Below are positions 43,568-59,907 of a DNA stretch of 64,000 nucleotides, piece by piece. A model generated the notes under the pieces. That model saw only the letters and a list, made by a program, of their open reading frames with translations, had not been told where the DNA came from and did not search any database. Source of the stretch: Spiroplasma endosymbiont of Amphimallon solstitiale (lineage in GTDB: Bacteria > Bacillota_I > Bacilli_A > Mycoplasmatales > VBWQ01). The DNA lies in NCBI RefSeq assembly GCF_964030965.1, contig NZ_OZ034999.1:1736001-1800000 (forward strand). The letters are read 5' to 3'. The number at the start of each line of letters is the position of its first letter. Position 1 is the stretch's first letter. The translations under genes and the position numbers were made by a program.

Positions 43568-44110
43568 CTATTTATTAATAGATTGAAAAGCTTCATTTCT
43601 AGTAATTTCAACTAAATCTTCTAATTCTTTTTTATTAGTCATTCCTTGTGTTGTTGCTTTATTTTTTAAATCTTGAGCAATTTTAAAATGGTCTAATGAA
43701 TTATTATGTAATTGTAAAATTAAATCAGTAGGATTAATTGAATTATCTTGTTGTTTATTTTCTTGTTTAATAGGTTCTGTTTTATCAATTAAAAAATCTT
43801 TATAATCTTCATTTATTTTATTAAATGCTTCTTGTTTAGATAAAGATTTATAATTATCAGTACTCATTAAATTTTTAATTAAATTTACTTTTTTAGTATC
43901 TTTAATATTTGAAAATAATTGTTGCTCTTCAAAACTATTAATTTTATTTTCATATTCTTTTATTTTTGTTTCATATTCATTTAATTTAGTTAATTTAGGT
44001 TCAATATCTTTTTTACTTTCAGCATATACTACATTTCTATGTTGTTTTAGTAAACTTTTAACATCATCTAAACTATAATTCTCTTTTTCATCAAAAGTAA
44101 AATCGCTCAT
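43568..44110 (-). CDS. putative capsid scaffolding protein (phage B)
   Basis: A 180-residue protein with AAGGGAGATTAAAAGT before the ATG. A long coiled coil (LTKLNEYETKIKEYENKINS) is followed by an acidic, Gln-rich linker and a basic helical C-terminus (NKATTQGMTNKKELEDLVE). This is the usual layout of phage scaffold proteins (GP20-like minor structural family), and it lies right before the capsid gene. Frame intact. Confidence 0.65.
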   Translation of the reverse strand: MSDFTFDEKENYSLDDVKSLLKQHRNVVYAESKKDIEPKLTKLNEYETKIKEYENKINSFEEQQLFSNIKDTKKVNLIKNLMSTDNYKSLSKQEAFNKINEDYKDFLIDKTEPIKQENKQQDNSINPTDLILQLHNNSLDHFKIAQDLKNKATTQGMTNKKELEDLVEITRNEAFQSINK

Positions 44111-44225
44111 ACTTTTAATCTCCCTTGTTATTAAATTTTAATAATTCACTTGGTTAATAGGTCACTTTTATATATGTTATTTAACATATTCACTTTATTA
44201 TATTATATCATTTTTATCCTTTAAA

Positions 44226-44262
44226 ATAAAGAAAAAAACCTATATTTATTATAGGTTTCTAA
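44226..44262 (-). terminator. hairpin terminator after the small-terminase-like gene
   Basis: On the minus strand AAACCTATAA and TTATAGGTTT-type arms form a stem (AACCTATAATAAATATAGGTT) followed by TTTTTCTTTATTTT. It separates that gene from the capsid operon; the ~110-bp gap beyond it to 44110 is AT-rich and probably holds the late promoter. Confidence 0.65.
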
Positions 44263-44813
44263 TCATTATTTTCTATTTTTCTAGGTTCACAAATATTAAT
44301 AATTATATTACTATTATTTGCTTCTATATCTTGATTATCTATTAAATCATCAAACATATCTTTTAATTATGTAGAAAAGTATGGATGACCAAAAATTATT
44401 CATCAATTTACACTTAAAATATTATTTTTAATTAAAAATTTGTTAAAAGTAACATTATTTAGTGTAAAAATTCTCTAAAAATAACACTTTATCATGTATC
44501 ATTACTTTTCTACAAAATTAAAGAACATATCTCTATGATTTGTTCTTAAATAAGCTCAATCATATTGAGGTACTTGTGTAACATTTTTTAATCGTGCAAT
44601 TCCTATTTTAAGACATGCTTTATCATATTCTTTAAGAAAATCTTTTTGTCATTTTGTCGACCTTCTTCGGCAATCAAATATATATTTATTATCCACATTT
44701 AAAATATAATTTAATTCTTGTTTAGTACATTTTTTTAAATTATCTTTATTTTCTCTTAAATATTCTTGTATCTTTTCTTTATAATTACCTAATTCTTTTC
44801 TTTTTGCTGGCAT
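44259..44813 (-). pseudogene. terminase-small-subunit-like protein, interrupted by MITE
   Basis: Start at 44813 with ATAGGTGATAAAT. Restored frame is 128 codons. A basic N-terminal helical part (MPAKRKELGNYKEKIQEYL, then KKCTKQELNYIL) and a small DNA-binding-like core (FDCRRRSTKWQKDFLKEYDK) are followed by an acidic C-terminus (FDDLIDNQDIEANNS). Size and place upstream of the capsid operon would fit a small terminase, but no helix-turn-helix can be firmly assigned. The MITE stops the frame after NHRDMF. Confidence 0.45.
44361..44523 (-). mobile_element. MITE copy 10 (163 bp)
   Basis: TTTTAATTATGTAG left, CTACAAAATTAAAG right. The duplication AACATATC lies at 44353-44360 and 44524-44531. Confidence 0.93.
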
Positions 44814-44935
44814 ATTTATCACCTATATTCAATATTTATATATTAATTATATCATTTTAACTAAATCATTTTCCAACACTCACCAGTTAATTATTGTTAT
44901 ACTCAAAGTTATGTATTTAGAAAGGGATTAATATT

Positions 44936-46249
44936 ATGAATTTTCTAGAAAATGAACTTAATTATGATGAACTTGATAATCAAATTATTAATAATGGTTT
45001 AAATTATTTCACAAATCTATTAAAAGCATATGATGATTTTTGACATCAAAATATATATGATAAAAGTAAACATAAATATGTTAAAACTGCTCCAAGAAGT
45101 CCAAATACTCAATATGGTAAAATAAATAATTTTTATCGTAGAGGTTATTTAATATTAGAAACTAATAAATATTATTATCCTTTAGATGATTATATAAAAC
45201 TTAAAAAAAGAAAAAGAACACTTACTAGTTTAGAACATACAATAATAAAAAATTCAGGTAATGGTAAAAGACAATCTGATGTTCAAGATATATTAAAAAA
45301 TAGTAATTTTTCTAAAACATATATGACTAATGTAATGAAAAATGCAGTAATAAATGTTCAAGAAATAAAAGAAAAGAAAGTAGTATTACCAAATGAAAAA
45401 TTATTTATAAATATGGATGATTGTTTTATATCTTCATTATTTAATAATAAAAAACAAAAAAATCGTATTCGTACAATTAGTGCAAATAAAGGTAAAGATT
45501 TAGAAAAATCCTTTAATTTTGTAGAAAAGTAATGATACATGATAAAGTGTTATTTTTAGAGAATTTTTACACTAAATAATGTTACTTTTAACAAATTTTT
45601 AATTAAAAATAATATTTTAAGTGTAAATTGATGAATAATTTTTGGTCATCCATACTTTTCTACATAATTAAAAGAAAAATCTACTAAAAGTAGAAACGTT
45701 TTAAAAGATAAAAAAATTACTTATATGAAAACTAAAAATGGTCAAAGAATTAAAAGACAAGAATTAATTGATAAAATTTATGAATTTCTTGATTTACAAT
45801 TTTTTTATAATAAAAGTAATTTAGTATTTATTGGTGATGGTGCACCTTGAATTAAAACTACTGCTAAAAAAGAAAATATTCCTTATGTAATTGATAGACA
45901 TCATGCATTTAAAGCACTTAAAAAAGGATTTATTATTAATAGAAAAGTAGATAATAAAAAATTAACAAATGCATATAATTTATTTGTTAATGGTGAATAT
46001 TATCAATTATTAGATTATTTAAAAGAAAATAATGTAAATGAAGAAATATATAAATATTTTAAAAATAATAAAGATGGTGTTATAAATCAAAAAGAAAATT
46101 GAAATCAAGGAGTTTGTGCTGAAAGTGATGTATCACATCTTGTTAAATCTTTAAAAGGATATGGTGCTAAAATTTATAATGATAAAGTACTTGATAATAT
46201 GCTTATAATTAATTCAGCAAGAATTAATAAGTTAAAACTTTTACTTTAA
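44936..46249 (+). pseudogene. ISLre2-family (UPF0236) transposase gene, interrupted by MITE
   Basis: AGAAAGGGATTAATATT precedes the ATG. Without the MITE and one duplication the frame is 381 codons. It has ISLre2 features: FINMDDCFISSLF with the first Asp pair, LVFIGDGAPWIKTTA with the second, IPYVIDRHHAFKAL (D-x-x-H) and the C-terminal WNQGVCAESDVSHLVKSLKGYG. It is a different branch from the 10833-11951 gene (only motif-level likeness). The MITE splits it between the first and second Asp, so it is inactive. Confidence 0.82.
45511..45673 (+). mobile_element. MITE copy 11 (163 bp)
   Basis: CTTTAATTTTGTAG left, ACATAATTAAAA right. The duplication GAAAAATC lies at 45503-45510 and 45674-45681. 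A mobile element inserted into another element's transposase. Confidence 0.93.
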
Positions 46250-46329
46250 TATTTTAAAACTTAATAAATCTAAACCTAAATAGTTAGGAATTTTTATTTT
46301 ATAAAAGTTAATAAAATCTATATTAAGAC

Positions 46330-46358
46330 TTGACATTAACCCTTTTTAGGGTTATAAT
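46330..46358 (+). promoter_or_regulatory. consensus promoter with palindromic spacer
   Basis: Perfect TTGACA (46330-46335) and TATAAT (46353-46358) with 17-nt spacing. The spacer carries the palindrome TAACCC-TTTTTA-GGGTTA, a likely operator for a repressor. It points away from the ISLre2-type gene toward the rRNA operon end. Confidence 0.7.
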
Positions 46359-46360
46359 AT

Positions 46361-46406
46361 TATTAACAATTAACAATTAACAATTAACAATTAACAATTA
46401 ACAATT
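46361..46406. repeat. tandem heptamer repeat TTAACAA (about 6.5 units)
   Basis: TTAACAA repeats head to tail immediately downstream of the TATAAT box, covering the expected transcript start. There are no spacers, so it is not CRISPR. Repeat number could vary by slippage. Confidence 0.85.
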
Positions 46407-46439
46407 TAAAGTTGTCTTTTATTTAAAGAAAATTAAATT

Positions 46440-46669
46440 ATAACTATTAACTTTATTCACCCATGAATTTTTAATATTAGATCCGTTGGTGAAATCGTCA
46501 CCGGAATTAATGTTGGATCAAATCTAAAGAAAAACTAATCTATGGACTTTGCAGTTTACTACAATATATAACTTATATATCATTAATTGGATTTATTATT
46601 ACTATTTATTGATGAATAAAAAATGATTTATCAATAGCAGAGCGTATAAGTGATTTAAAACAATCATAA
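46440..46669 (+). pseudogene. remnant of a small membrane protein gene
   Basis: One frame gives FNIRSVGEIVTGINVGSNLK and stops; a one-base shift continues with KLIYGLCSLLQYITYISLIG, a hydrophobic segment (FIITIYWWIKN) and a hydrophilic end stopping at TAA 46667-46669. The pieces faintly resemble the C-terminal part of an RDD-type membrane protein. It lacks a start and looks degenerate. The adjacent consensus promoter reads into it. Confidence 0.3.
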
Positions 46670-46686
46670 ATTAACAATAAAAAAAT

Positions 46687-46792
46687 TTGGCATCGTGCTA
46701 TTTTCCCATTGCTGGTATTTTCGCCGCTGGAGTGCTTAACTGCTGTGTTCGAGATGGGAACAGGTGTGACCACTCCGCCATGGACACCAAAT
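46687..46792 (-). rRNA. rrf: 5S ribosomal RNA
   Basis: About 106 nt with the 5S signatures CCATGGCGG...GAACAGGTGT and the CGAACACAGCAGTTAAG-type helix on the minus strand, closed by complementary ends (TTTGGTGTCC / GCACGATGCCAAA). It is followed by TTTTTTT, which probably ends the operon transcript. Ends are estimated. Confidence 0.93.
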
Positions 46793-46871
46793 AGTTTAGC
46801 AATTGCTCCCTAAAAACTAGAAACAGACATCTTTAAATTTGATTACTTTTGATTTGCAATAGAGAATATAT

Positions 46872-49820
<2,949 letters not shown>

Positions 49821-50011
49821 TTAGAATATCCTATTGCAAGATAAAAATTATCTTATTTTTTTTAAAAGATGTCTATTATCCAGTTTTTAAAGAACAATTA
49901 CTCAGAGAAAACAATCCCTGAAAACTAAACAGAACAAAAGAAGTAATCCAATAAATCATCCATCTAATTTTTCTTGTTGTCTTGGTTTCTTATTAGAAAC
50001 TAAACTCCATA
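49821..50011 (-). other. 16S-23S internal spacer without tRNA
   Basis: About 190 bp, AT-rich with RNase III-type complementary sequence near both rRNAs. No cloverleaf or tRNA sequence is visible, as is usual in Spiroplasma-type operons. Confidence 0.7.
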
Positions 50012-51535
<1,524 letters not shown>

Positions 51536-51795
51536 ATTGTTTTTGTTAAAAGATGATGTCTGACTTATTTAATTTTTAATAAAAATTGATGGATTAATTC
51601 TTGTTCTATTTAGTTTTCAAAGATCGTTTTTTCTAGTTTGTAACCCATTTATTTTCGGGCACAATAAGTATCTTACAGAAAACAAAACCCAATGTCAATG
51701 AAAATAATAGTAAAAATATAAATATTTTTTTCGTATAAAAAAATGGCTTAATTTTTACTAATATACTTAGTAAAATTAAATTGCTTAATTAACTA
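51536..51795 (-). other. rRNA operon leader region
   Basis: About 260 bp without a gene. It holds the rRNA promoter (51670-51698) and processing sequences complementary to the region after the 16S. Confidence 0.6.
51670..51698 (-). promoter_or_regulatory. rRNA operon promoter
   Basis: On the minus strand TTGACA (51698-51693) and TAAGAT (51675-51670) are separated by exactly 17 nt, about 135 nt upstream of the 16S. The spacer is G/T-rich. Confidence 0.75.
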
Positions 51796-51840
51796 AAAAA
51801 CCATTTAAGGTTCTAATTCTTAAATGGTTTTTTAATTTTT
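51796..51840 (-). terminator. hairpin terminator after thrS
   Basis: AAAACCATTTAAG and CTTAAATGGTTTT form a long stem with T-runs on both sides, so it can stop transcription in either direction. It is 5-50 nt after the thrS stop. Confidence 0.8.
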
Positions 51841-51844
51841 ATAG

Positions 51845-53779
51845 TTATATTTTATTCTCAACTTGTTTTGTTAATAATTTTAAAAATTCTGATAAGGTAA
51901 CAATTTTACTTTCTTTTTGACCATACTGACGATAACTTAAATTATTATTTTCTATTTCCTTATCACCAATAATAATTTGATAAGGAATTTTTTGAGTTTG
52001 TGTTTCAACAATACGTTTGCCAATAGTTCCACTGCTAATAATTTCAGTTCGTAAATTATGTTGTTTACAAGTTTGCAATAATTTATTAGCATATTCTAAG
52101 GTTTTTTCTTTTTCATTTATTGGTAAAATTGCAATTTGCCTTGGTGCTAATCATAGTGGAAAAACACCTTTATTTTGTTCTAATAATGTGGCAATAAAAC
52201 GTTCATATGTACCAATTAATCCTCGATGAACAATAACTGGATTTGTTTCATTATTATTTTCATCAATATAAGTTAAATTAAACTTTTTCGGTAATAAGAA
52301 ATCGAATTGAATAGTAGATATTGTAATTTCATGACCTAATGCTGTTTTAATTTGAACATCAAATTTTGGTCCATAAAAAGCAGCCTCACCAATCATTGGT
52401 TTATACTCTAATTGTAATTCATCTAATACTTCACGTAATGCTGTTTCTGCTTGATTTCACATTTTATCATCATTAAAATATTTTTCTTTATCAGCAGGAT
52501 CTCGTAAAGATAATGATAAATAATCAATTTTAATATTTAAAGTTTTTAAAACCTCAGCAATTAACTGATAACAACGTTTAAACTCTATTTTCATTTGATC
52601 AAATCTAACAAAAATATGAGAATCAGTTAATTCCATACTTCTTACTCGTTCTAAACCAGTTAAAGCCCCACTTGCTTCATAACGATATAATAAAGCATGC
52701 TCACTTAAACGAAAAGGTAAATCTTTATAACTACGAAGAGCACTTTTATAAATGATACAGTGATGAGGACAAGTCATTGGTCTTAATACCAATTGTTCTT
52801 CTTCTTTTTTAATTGGAGTAAACATATTTTCACGATAATGATCTCAATGACCACTTTTTTTATATAATTCAACAGAACCTAAAACTGGTGTCGCTACTTC
52901 TTGATAATCTCACATAAATTCTTGTTTTCTCAAATATTCCTGCAAAACTTTTTTAATAACCATACCATTTGGTAAAAATATAGGTAATCCTTTACCACAA
53001 TCATCATTAAAAGTAAAAATACTTAATTCTTTACCTAGTTTGCGATGATCATGATTTTTTCGTTCTTCAAGCTCATTAAGTTTATCTACTAATTTTACTT
53101 TTGAATAATCACAAATTCCAGAAATGCGCTGTAATTGTTTATTTTTATCATTTCCTAATCAATATGCACCAGTAATACTTAATAATTTAAAATCTTTTAT
53201 TGATGAAGAATTATTAATAGCAACACCCGATGCTACTACTAAAGTCTTATTATCAACTAAATAAGAGCATTTTAATCCATTAACATGATTTAATTTAATA
53301 TATTCTAAAGCAAAAGGATTGTCTTTATGAGTTTTTAAAGATTCTTCTTTAGTTTGACAAACTCTTTTAATTTCAATATTTTTTATTAAAATTTCACGCA
53401 TTTTCTCTTCAATTTTAATTAATTCATCATTAGAAAGTCGCTTTTCATAATCAAAATCTAAATAAAAACCATTATCATTAGTATTAGCAATCGTAATTAA
53501 CGCTTGTGGATACATTCATTTAATAGTATGAGCTAAAATCATAGCACATCCATAATTTAAAATAGTTCATCCTAAAGCATCATCTTTTTTAATAAACTTG
53601 ATTTCAGCATCTTCTTTAATTTCTCAATATAAATCTTTTAATTGTCCATTCAGAGTAAAAGCAATAATTGAAGAATCTATATTTTCATTTTCCTGTTTTA
53701 ATAATTGATAACCAGTAATTGGATTTTCAATATTATAAGTCATCGTTTTGCCATTTAATTTAATTACATTAATTTTCAT
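51845..53779 (-). CDS. thrS: threonyl-tRNA synthetase
   Basis: A 644-residue class II aminoacyl-tRNA synthetase of usual length, charging tRNA-Thr. The order is: N-terminal TGS domain ([14 protein letters not shown]), an editing-like second domain with the motif [19 protein letters not shown] region, then the catalytic core with [24 protein letters not shown] and the motif 3 [17 protein letters not shown], and the anticodon-binding domain ([11 protein letters not shown] ... VEKIV-type end). CCTCACT-like leader or T-box is not visible; the gap to pyk is only ~30 nt. TGA=Trp codons throughout. Confidence 0.95.
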
Positions 53780-53810
53780 GTTTTACCTAATTCCTTTCAG
53801 TAGTACTAGG

Positions 53811-55217
53811 TTATTTAACAATAAAAGTTGTAAAAGGATTAGTATTATTATTAATATCTACTACTAATACTTTTGATTTAGTAGGGATTATATAAGTGCT
53901 ACTAATGCTTTTAACTAATTGCGAAGAATTACTTAATTCTACTGGAATTCCTTCAGCTGCTAAAAAAGTATAAATTCCAAAGTTTATTGCAAATTTATTA
54001 TAATCAATAACATTATTAACAATAGGAATTATATAAACTGGCAAATGAGCATTAGCAATAGTTCTAATATAATTACTATCTTGACTATTAGTAATTAAAT
54101 ATTGTGGTTTTTCTTCAATAATTTTTTTAATAGTTTTAGCAACTAATTGATCTTTTGTATGCAATAAATCAGTAGCAATTTTACTCTGTTCTTGATGACT
54201 TTCAGCATCAACAAGAATTTTACTCATTGTTGCAATTGATAACACAGGATAGTTACCATTAGCAGATTCACCCGATAACATTGTACATGTTGCTCCCCAA
54301 TCGATAGCAACCCAAACATCAGTAACTTCAGCACGTGTTGGATGAGGGTTATCTATCATTGAATCTAACATTTGCGTAGCAACAATTATCGGTTTGTTAA
54401 CAGTACGACATTTTTTAATTCATTCACGTTCTAAAAAAGGAACTTTTTCAAAAGGAATTTCAACTCCTAAATCACCACGAGCAACCATAATAGCATCTGA
54501 TTCTTTTAAAATTTCATCAAAATTATTAACTGCTAATTGTGATTCAATTTTAGCAATGATTTGAATATGTTTACCATCATTATCATCTAAAACTTTGCGG
54601 ATTTCTTTAATATCAACTGCTGAACAAACAAATGATGCAGCAACATAATCTACTTTTTGCTGACAACCAAAAATTAAATCTGCTCTATCTTTTTCAGAAA
54701 TAAAAGGTAAAGACAATTTAACATTTGGAATATTAATAGCACGACGATCTTTAATAGTATGTGTATTTAAAGCTTGACAAATAACAGTATGGTCTTTAAC
54801 CGATGTAACCTTTAATGTTAATTTACCATCATCTACTAGTAAATTATCATTAACTTTAATATCCTTTGCTAAATTACCATAATTTACAGAAAACTTATCC
54901 GCAGTACCAATAATCTCTTTATTATCAATTATCGTAATAATTTCATTTTTTTTGATTTCTACACTACCCTTTGTAAAGGTATGTGTTCTAACTTCTGGAC
55001 CTCTAGTATCTAACATAATAGCAACTGGTACATTTAATTGTTTAGATACTTCTCTAATCATTAAAATCCTTGATAAATGTTCATCATGAGTACCATGAGA
55101 AAAATTTAAACGCCCACAAATTGAGCCATTTTCTATTAGTTGTTTAATAACATCAGCAGAATTTGAAGCAGGTCCTAAAGTAGTTACACATTTAGTTCTT
55201 TTTATAATTGATATCAA
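53811..55217 (-). CDS. pyk: pyruvate kinase
   Basis: About 469 residues. It transfers phosphate from phosphoenolpyruvate to ADP, the main ATP-making step in Spiroplasma glycolysis. Motifs visible are KRTKCVTTLGPASN, RLNFSHGTHDEH, LDTRGPEVRTH, IIAKIESQLAVNNFDEIL, VARGDLGVEIP and ATQMLDSMIDNPHPTRAEVTDV, then a C-terminal domain. Here DVWVAIDWGATCTMLSGES replaces the more common DVANAVFDGTDA form. AAAGAGGTGAATAAT is the ribosome binding site; it includes the GTG at 55226, so TTG 55217 is the better start. It lies 10 nt from pfkA, in one transcript with thrS. Confidence 0.95.
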
Positions 55218-55235
55218 ATTATTCACCTCTTTTTA

Positions 55236-56288
55236 TTAAGTATTTTTTTTAAAAATAACTCCTGACAAACGTAAAATTTTATTAGCAACGTTATTTTTAT
55301 TTATTGAAGGTGTGTTTAATGCATCTTGAATTTCAATAGCTACTAATTTATTATCTTGTAATCCAATACAAATACTAGATTTATTACTATTTGCAAATCT
55401 TTCGGCAGCAAAAATACCCATCATTGTTGCTAAATAACGATCAAATGCACTTGGTGTTCCCCCACGTTGAATTTGACCCAATATTACTGCTCTTGTTTCA
55501 CAATCAGTATCTTTTTCAATGATTTTAGCTATTTTATTAACATCATATTGACGTTCAGTTACTACTATTACTAATGAACGACGTTGTTTTTTAGTATACA
55601 ACTGTTTAATAATATCAATCAATGACTGTTCTCCAATTCCTAAATCTTTAGTTGCAACTAAATCACAATTTGCAGCAGCAGCACTATGAAGAGCAAGGTC
55701 ACCACAATTACGACCCATTACTTCAACAATCATAATTCTTCCATGAGAATTAGCGGTTTGACGAATTTTATCAAGATTTTCAACAATTGTATTAAGAGCG
55801 GTATCAAAACCAATAGTAAACTCACTTGAACTAATATCATTATCAATAGTACCTGGAATACCCACACATTGAATAGCTGCTTCATTACTTAATTTTTGCA
55901 AACCATTATATGTACCATCACCACCAATAGCAATTAAACCTTCAATTTTTTTAGATTTTAAAATTTCAATACATTTTTTACGAGTTTCTTCTTGCTCAAA
56001 TTCTCTAAAACGAGCAGACCCAATGATTGTTCCCCCCATCTCAGTTCCTAGATAAATTAAATTTGATCAATTGTTATCAATAACGTGAATGTCATTTGTC
56101 ATTATTCCTTTATAACCATTTTTTATTAAAACTAATTCAAATGGTCTTTTATCAGCAGTAGCAATTTTACTATTTTCATGATTTATACCACGAAAAGTCT
56201 TATATACTGCATTAATAACATTATTCATACCTGGTGAATCACCACCAGAAGTTAAGATTCCAATTCTTCTTTTATTTAATTCTTGCAT
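55236..56288 (-). CDS. pfkA: 6-phosphofructokinase
   Basis: A 350-residue ATP-dependent phosphofructokinase that commits fructose 6-phosphate to glycolysis. Visible: nucleotide loop GILTSGGDSPGMNNVI, GGTIIGSARFREF, GGDGTYNGLQKL, the catalytic GIPGTIDNDISSSEFTIGFD, MGRNCGDLALHSA and the signature GQIQRGGTPSAFDRYLA. One TGA=Trp codon splits the naive frame near residue 74 (NNWSNLIYLGTE). It is directly followed by pyk, the classic pfkA-pyk pair. Confidence 0.96.
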
Positions 56289-56394
56289 ATTTAGTCATCC
56301 TCTCTTCTAATTACATTATTTTAGTGATAATTATTATAATTTGTTTAAAATTAAAAAGGATATCAGTAAATTTAACCATAAAATATGATTTTAA

Positions 56395-57699
<1,305 letters not shown>

Positions 57700-57767
57700 A
57701 TTTGTTAATTCCTTCTTTCTTTAATATTTCACTAATTATTATACAGAAAAAAATATTGTTTAGAATC

Positions 57768-57800
57768 AAAAAAGCACAAATATTTTTTATTTGTGCTTCT
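57768..57800 (-). terminator. hairpin terminator between the 57819 gene and eno
   Basis: On the minus strand AGCACAAAT and ATTTGTGCT form a 9-bp stem with an A-rich loop, followed by TTTTTT. Confidence 0.8.
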
Positions 57801-57818
57801 AAAATAATGATGATTTAA

Positions 57819-59879
57819 TTACATTTGTTGTTGTTGTGAATGTTGAGTTGTACTACTTGGTGATGATGTACCATTAACTTTAGCAGCAGTATCACTATTT
57901 CATGGTTTTGGAGTTACTCCATCATCCTCTGGTATTAAACTTTCGGGATTATTAAGAGTAGTAATTATTGCTTCCATTAATTCATCAGTATTAATATTTT
58001 TTTGATTAAAAGTTTTACTATCAGGTAAATCTTTCTTATCAATAGTTACATTACTTTGATTTACGTGATTTTTATAACTTATACTTTTAAAATTATTATT
58101 TTTATCAAAAGTTAAAGAAAAATCAACTGCACTTTCAACTAAATATGATAATGCTTGAATTTGTTCAAAAATAAGTGGTACTTCTGCTCTAAATGCAATT
58201 TCAAATTCATCATTACATAAAACATAGCATTTTCCATTAATAATACTTAAATTAAAAGTCTTAGTATTTTTTGAAAATAATCTTGATTTTAAATCAGGCA
58301 CTGGTATTACTTTTCTTACTTCTGATACTCTTGCTTTTGCTTTTTGATTTATGATACTAAGTTGTTCTTTATCTTCATCACTTAACTTATTAGAGCAATT
58401 TACTTTCTTATTATTTTCATCAAAATAATATTTTAATTATGTAGAAAAGTATGGATGACCAAAAATTATTCATCAATTTACACTTAAAATATTATTTTTA
58501 ATTAAAAATTTGTTAAAAGTAACATTATTTAGTGTAAAAATTCTCTAAAAATAACACTTTATCATGTATCATTACTTTTCTACAAAATTAAAGAAATAAT
58601 ATGCTCTTAAAAATTTACCATCGCACTTATTAAATAAAATAACAGTATTTGCATTATTATTTTTTTCTATTAATTTTTTCAAAATATCATTTTCATCTTT
58701 TTCTAATTTTAATTTTTTATCTAATGTAACTGTAGGAGTTGTTATGTTTAAATCTCATAATTCTCTACTATCATCTCATTTTAAATTAATAACATTATTA
58801 ACGATAGCTGGAGATAATTTTATGGCTGATAGTTTTGGTGATATTACCTGTTCAGCAGCAGCTCTTGCCACTTTAACTTGTGCTCCATTTTCTCCACAGT
58901 GAATACCCTTTAATCCATTAGGAAATAAATTATTATTTAGAAGTTTTTTTCTTAAATCTGATAAATTAGTTGTGTCAATATATTGTAATTCATTATTAAC
59001 ACTATCAACTACTCATTGTTTTACTAAATCACTATCTGGATTTTTTGTAAAATACATTTTTTGATATCTATTATCATAAATAGAATTTCATTTAATTTTT
59101 CACTCTTGTGAAAGGTTTTGTTCAAAAATTAATTCTTCTTGATTCGATTTAATATTTCATATTTTTATTTTGTTATTCTCTATTTCTAAACTATACAAAC
59201 CTTCTAAACTTTCATCTTTTAATTTAGTTCTAATTTCATCATTAGTATCATTTTGCAAAGGAAGACTAGCACGCGGTGGTTGAACTAATTTAGTTAAATA
59301 ATTAACACTAGCAAAATCAATCATTATTTTTTCTGCATCAAAATAAGTTTTTAATTTATTATCATTTTCTGTTTCAAGAAGAAAATCTTCATTAAATAAA
59401 ACAGTATCTATAAATAAATCATTAAAACTTTTTAATGTCATATCTCTTAATTTTACTCTTTCAGGTATTAATTCAACTTTATCTATTTTTTCACCTTCGG
59501 GTGTTAATTGTTCATGAACAGTTTCATTAAATAAAATCTTATATACATTAATCTTATTCTTATCAGTTTCATCCTCAACAAAAACTAATTGATCTTTATT
59601 AAATAAATTTTGATCTTCTTGACTTACTGATTCATCACTAATAAACACACCATTAATTAATGCACCATTATCAACAACAAATTTTCCTTCTTGATTTAAA
59701 CTAACTATTTTTTTTACTTTTAATGGATTAATGTTAAATAGTTTTAAAATATCGAGTGTATTTTTTTTTGAATATAGGTCATCTCCTACTACAATATCAA
59801 TATCTATAACATTATCTGATACTTCTTTATATCTATTTCTCATAATTTCTGTAAATGACTTAAAATTTATTAATGGCAT
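57819..59879 (-). pseudogene. large Spiroplasma-specific protein, interrupted by MITE
   Basis: Start at 59879 with AAAGGAGAAAAATAAAA. Without the MITE and one duplication the frame is 630 codons, so it was recently intact. The body is mixed alpha/beta with repeated units built around a DNGALINGVFISDES or NGKCYVLCNDEF core; the C-terminus is low-complexity (KVNGTSSPSSTTQHSQQQQ). The last ~150 residues resemble the neighbouring 59908-60834 protein in order and composition. No signal peptide is visible. The only MITE in apparently chromosomal, non-phage DNA lies at residue ~430 (RAYYF). Confidence 0.6.
58431..58593 (-). mobile_element. MITE copy 12 (163 bp)
   Basis: TTTTAATTATGTAG left, CTACAAAATTAAAG right. 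The duplication AAATAATA lies at 58423-58430 and 58594-58601. Confidence 0.93.
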
Positions 59880-59907
59880 TTTTATTTTTCTCCTTTAATT
59901 ATTACAT

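Noticed and set aside
46361-46406. Possible CRISPR-like array
   Set aside because: The TTAACAA units are 7 bp with no spacers and no cas genes nearby; it is a simple tandem repeat.
49821-50011. tRNA gene in the 16S-23S spacer
   Set aside because: No anticodon arm, T-loop or CCA-type end can be drawn.
53780-53810. T-box leader before thrS
   Set aside because: The gap to pyk is about 30 bp, too short for a T-box, and no T-box sequence is seen.
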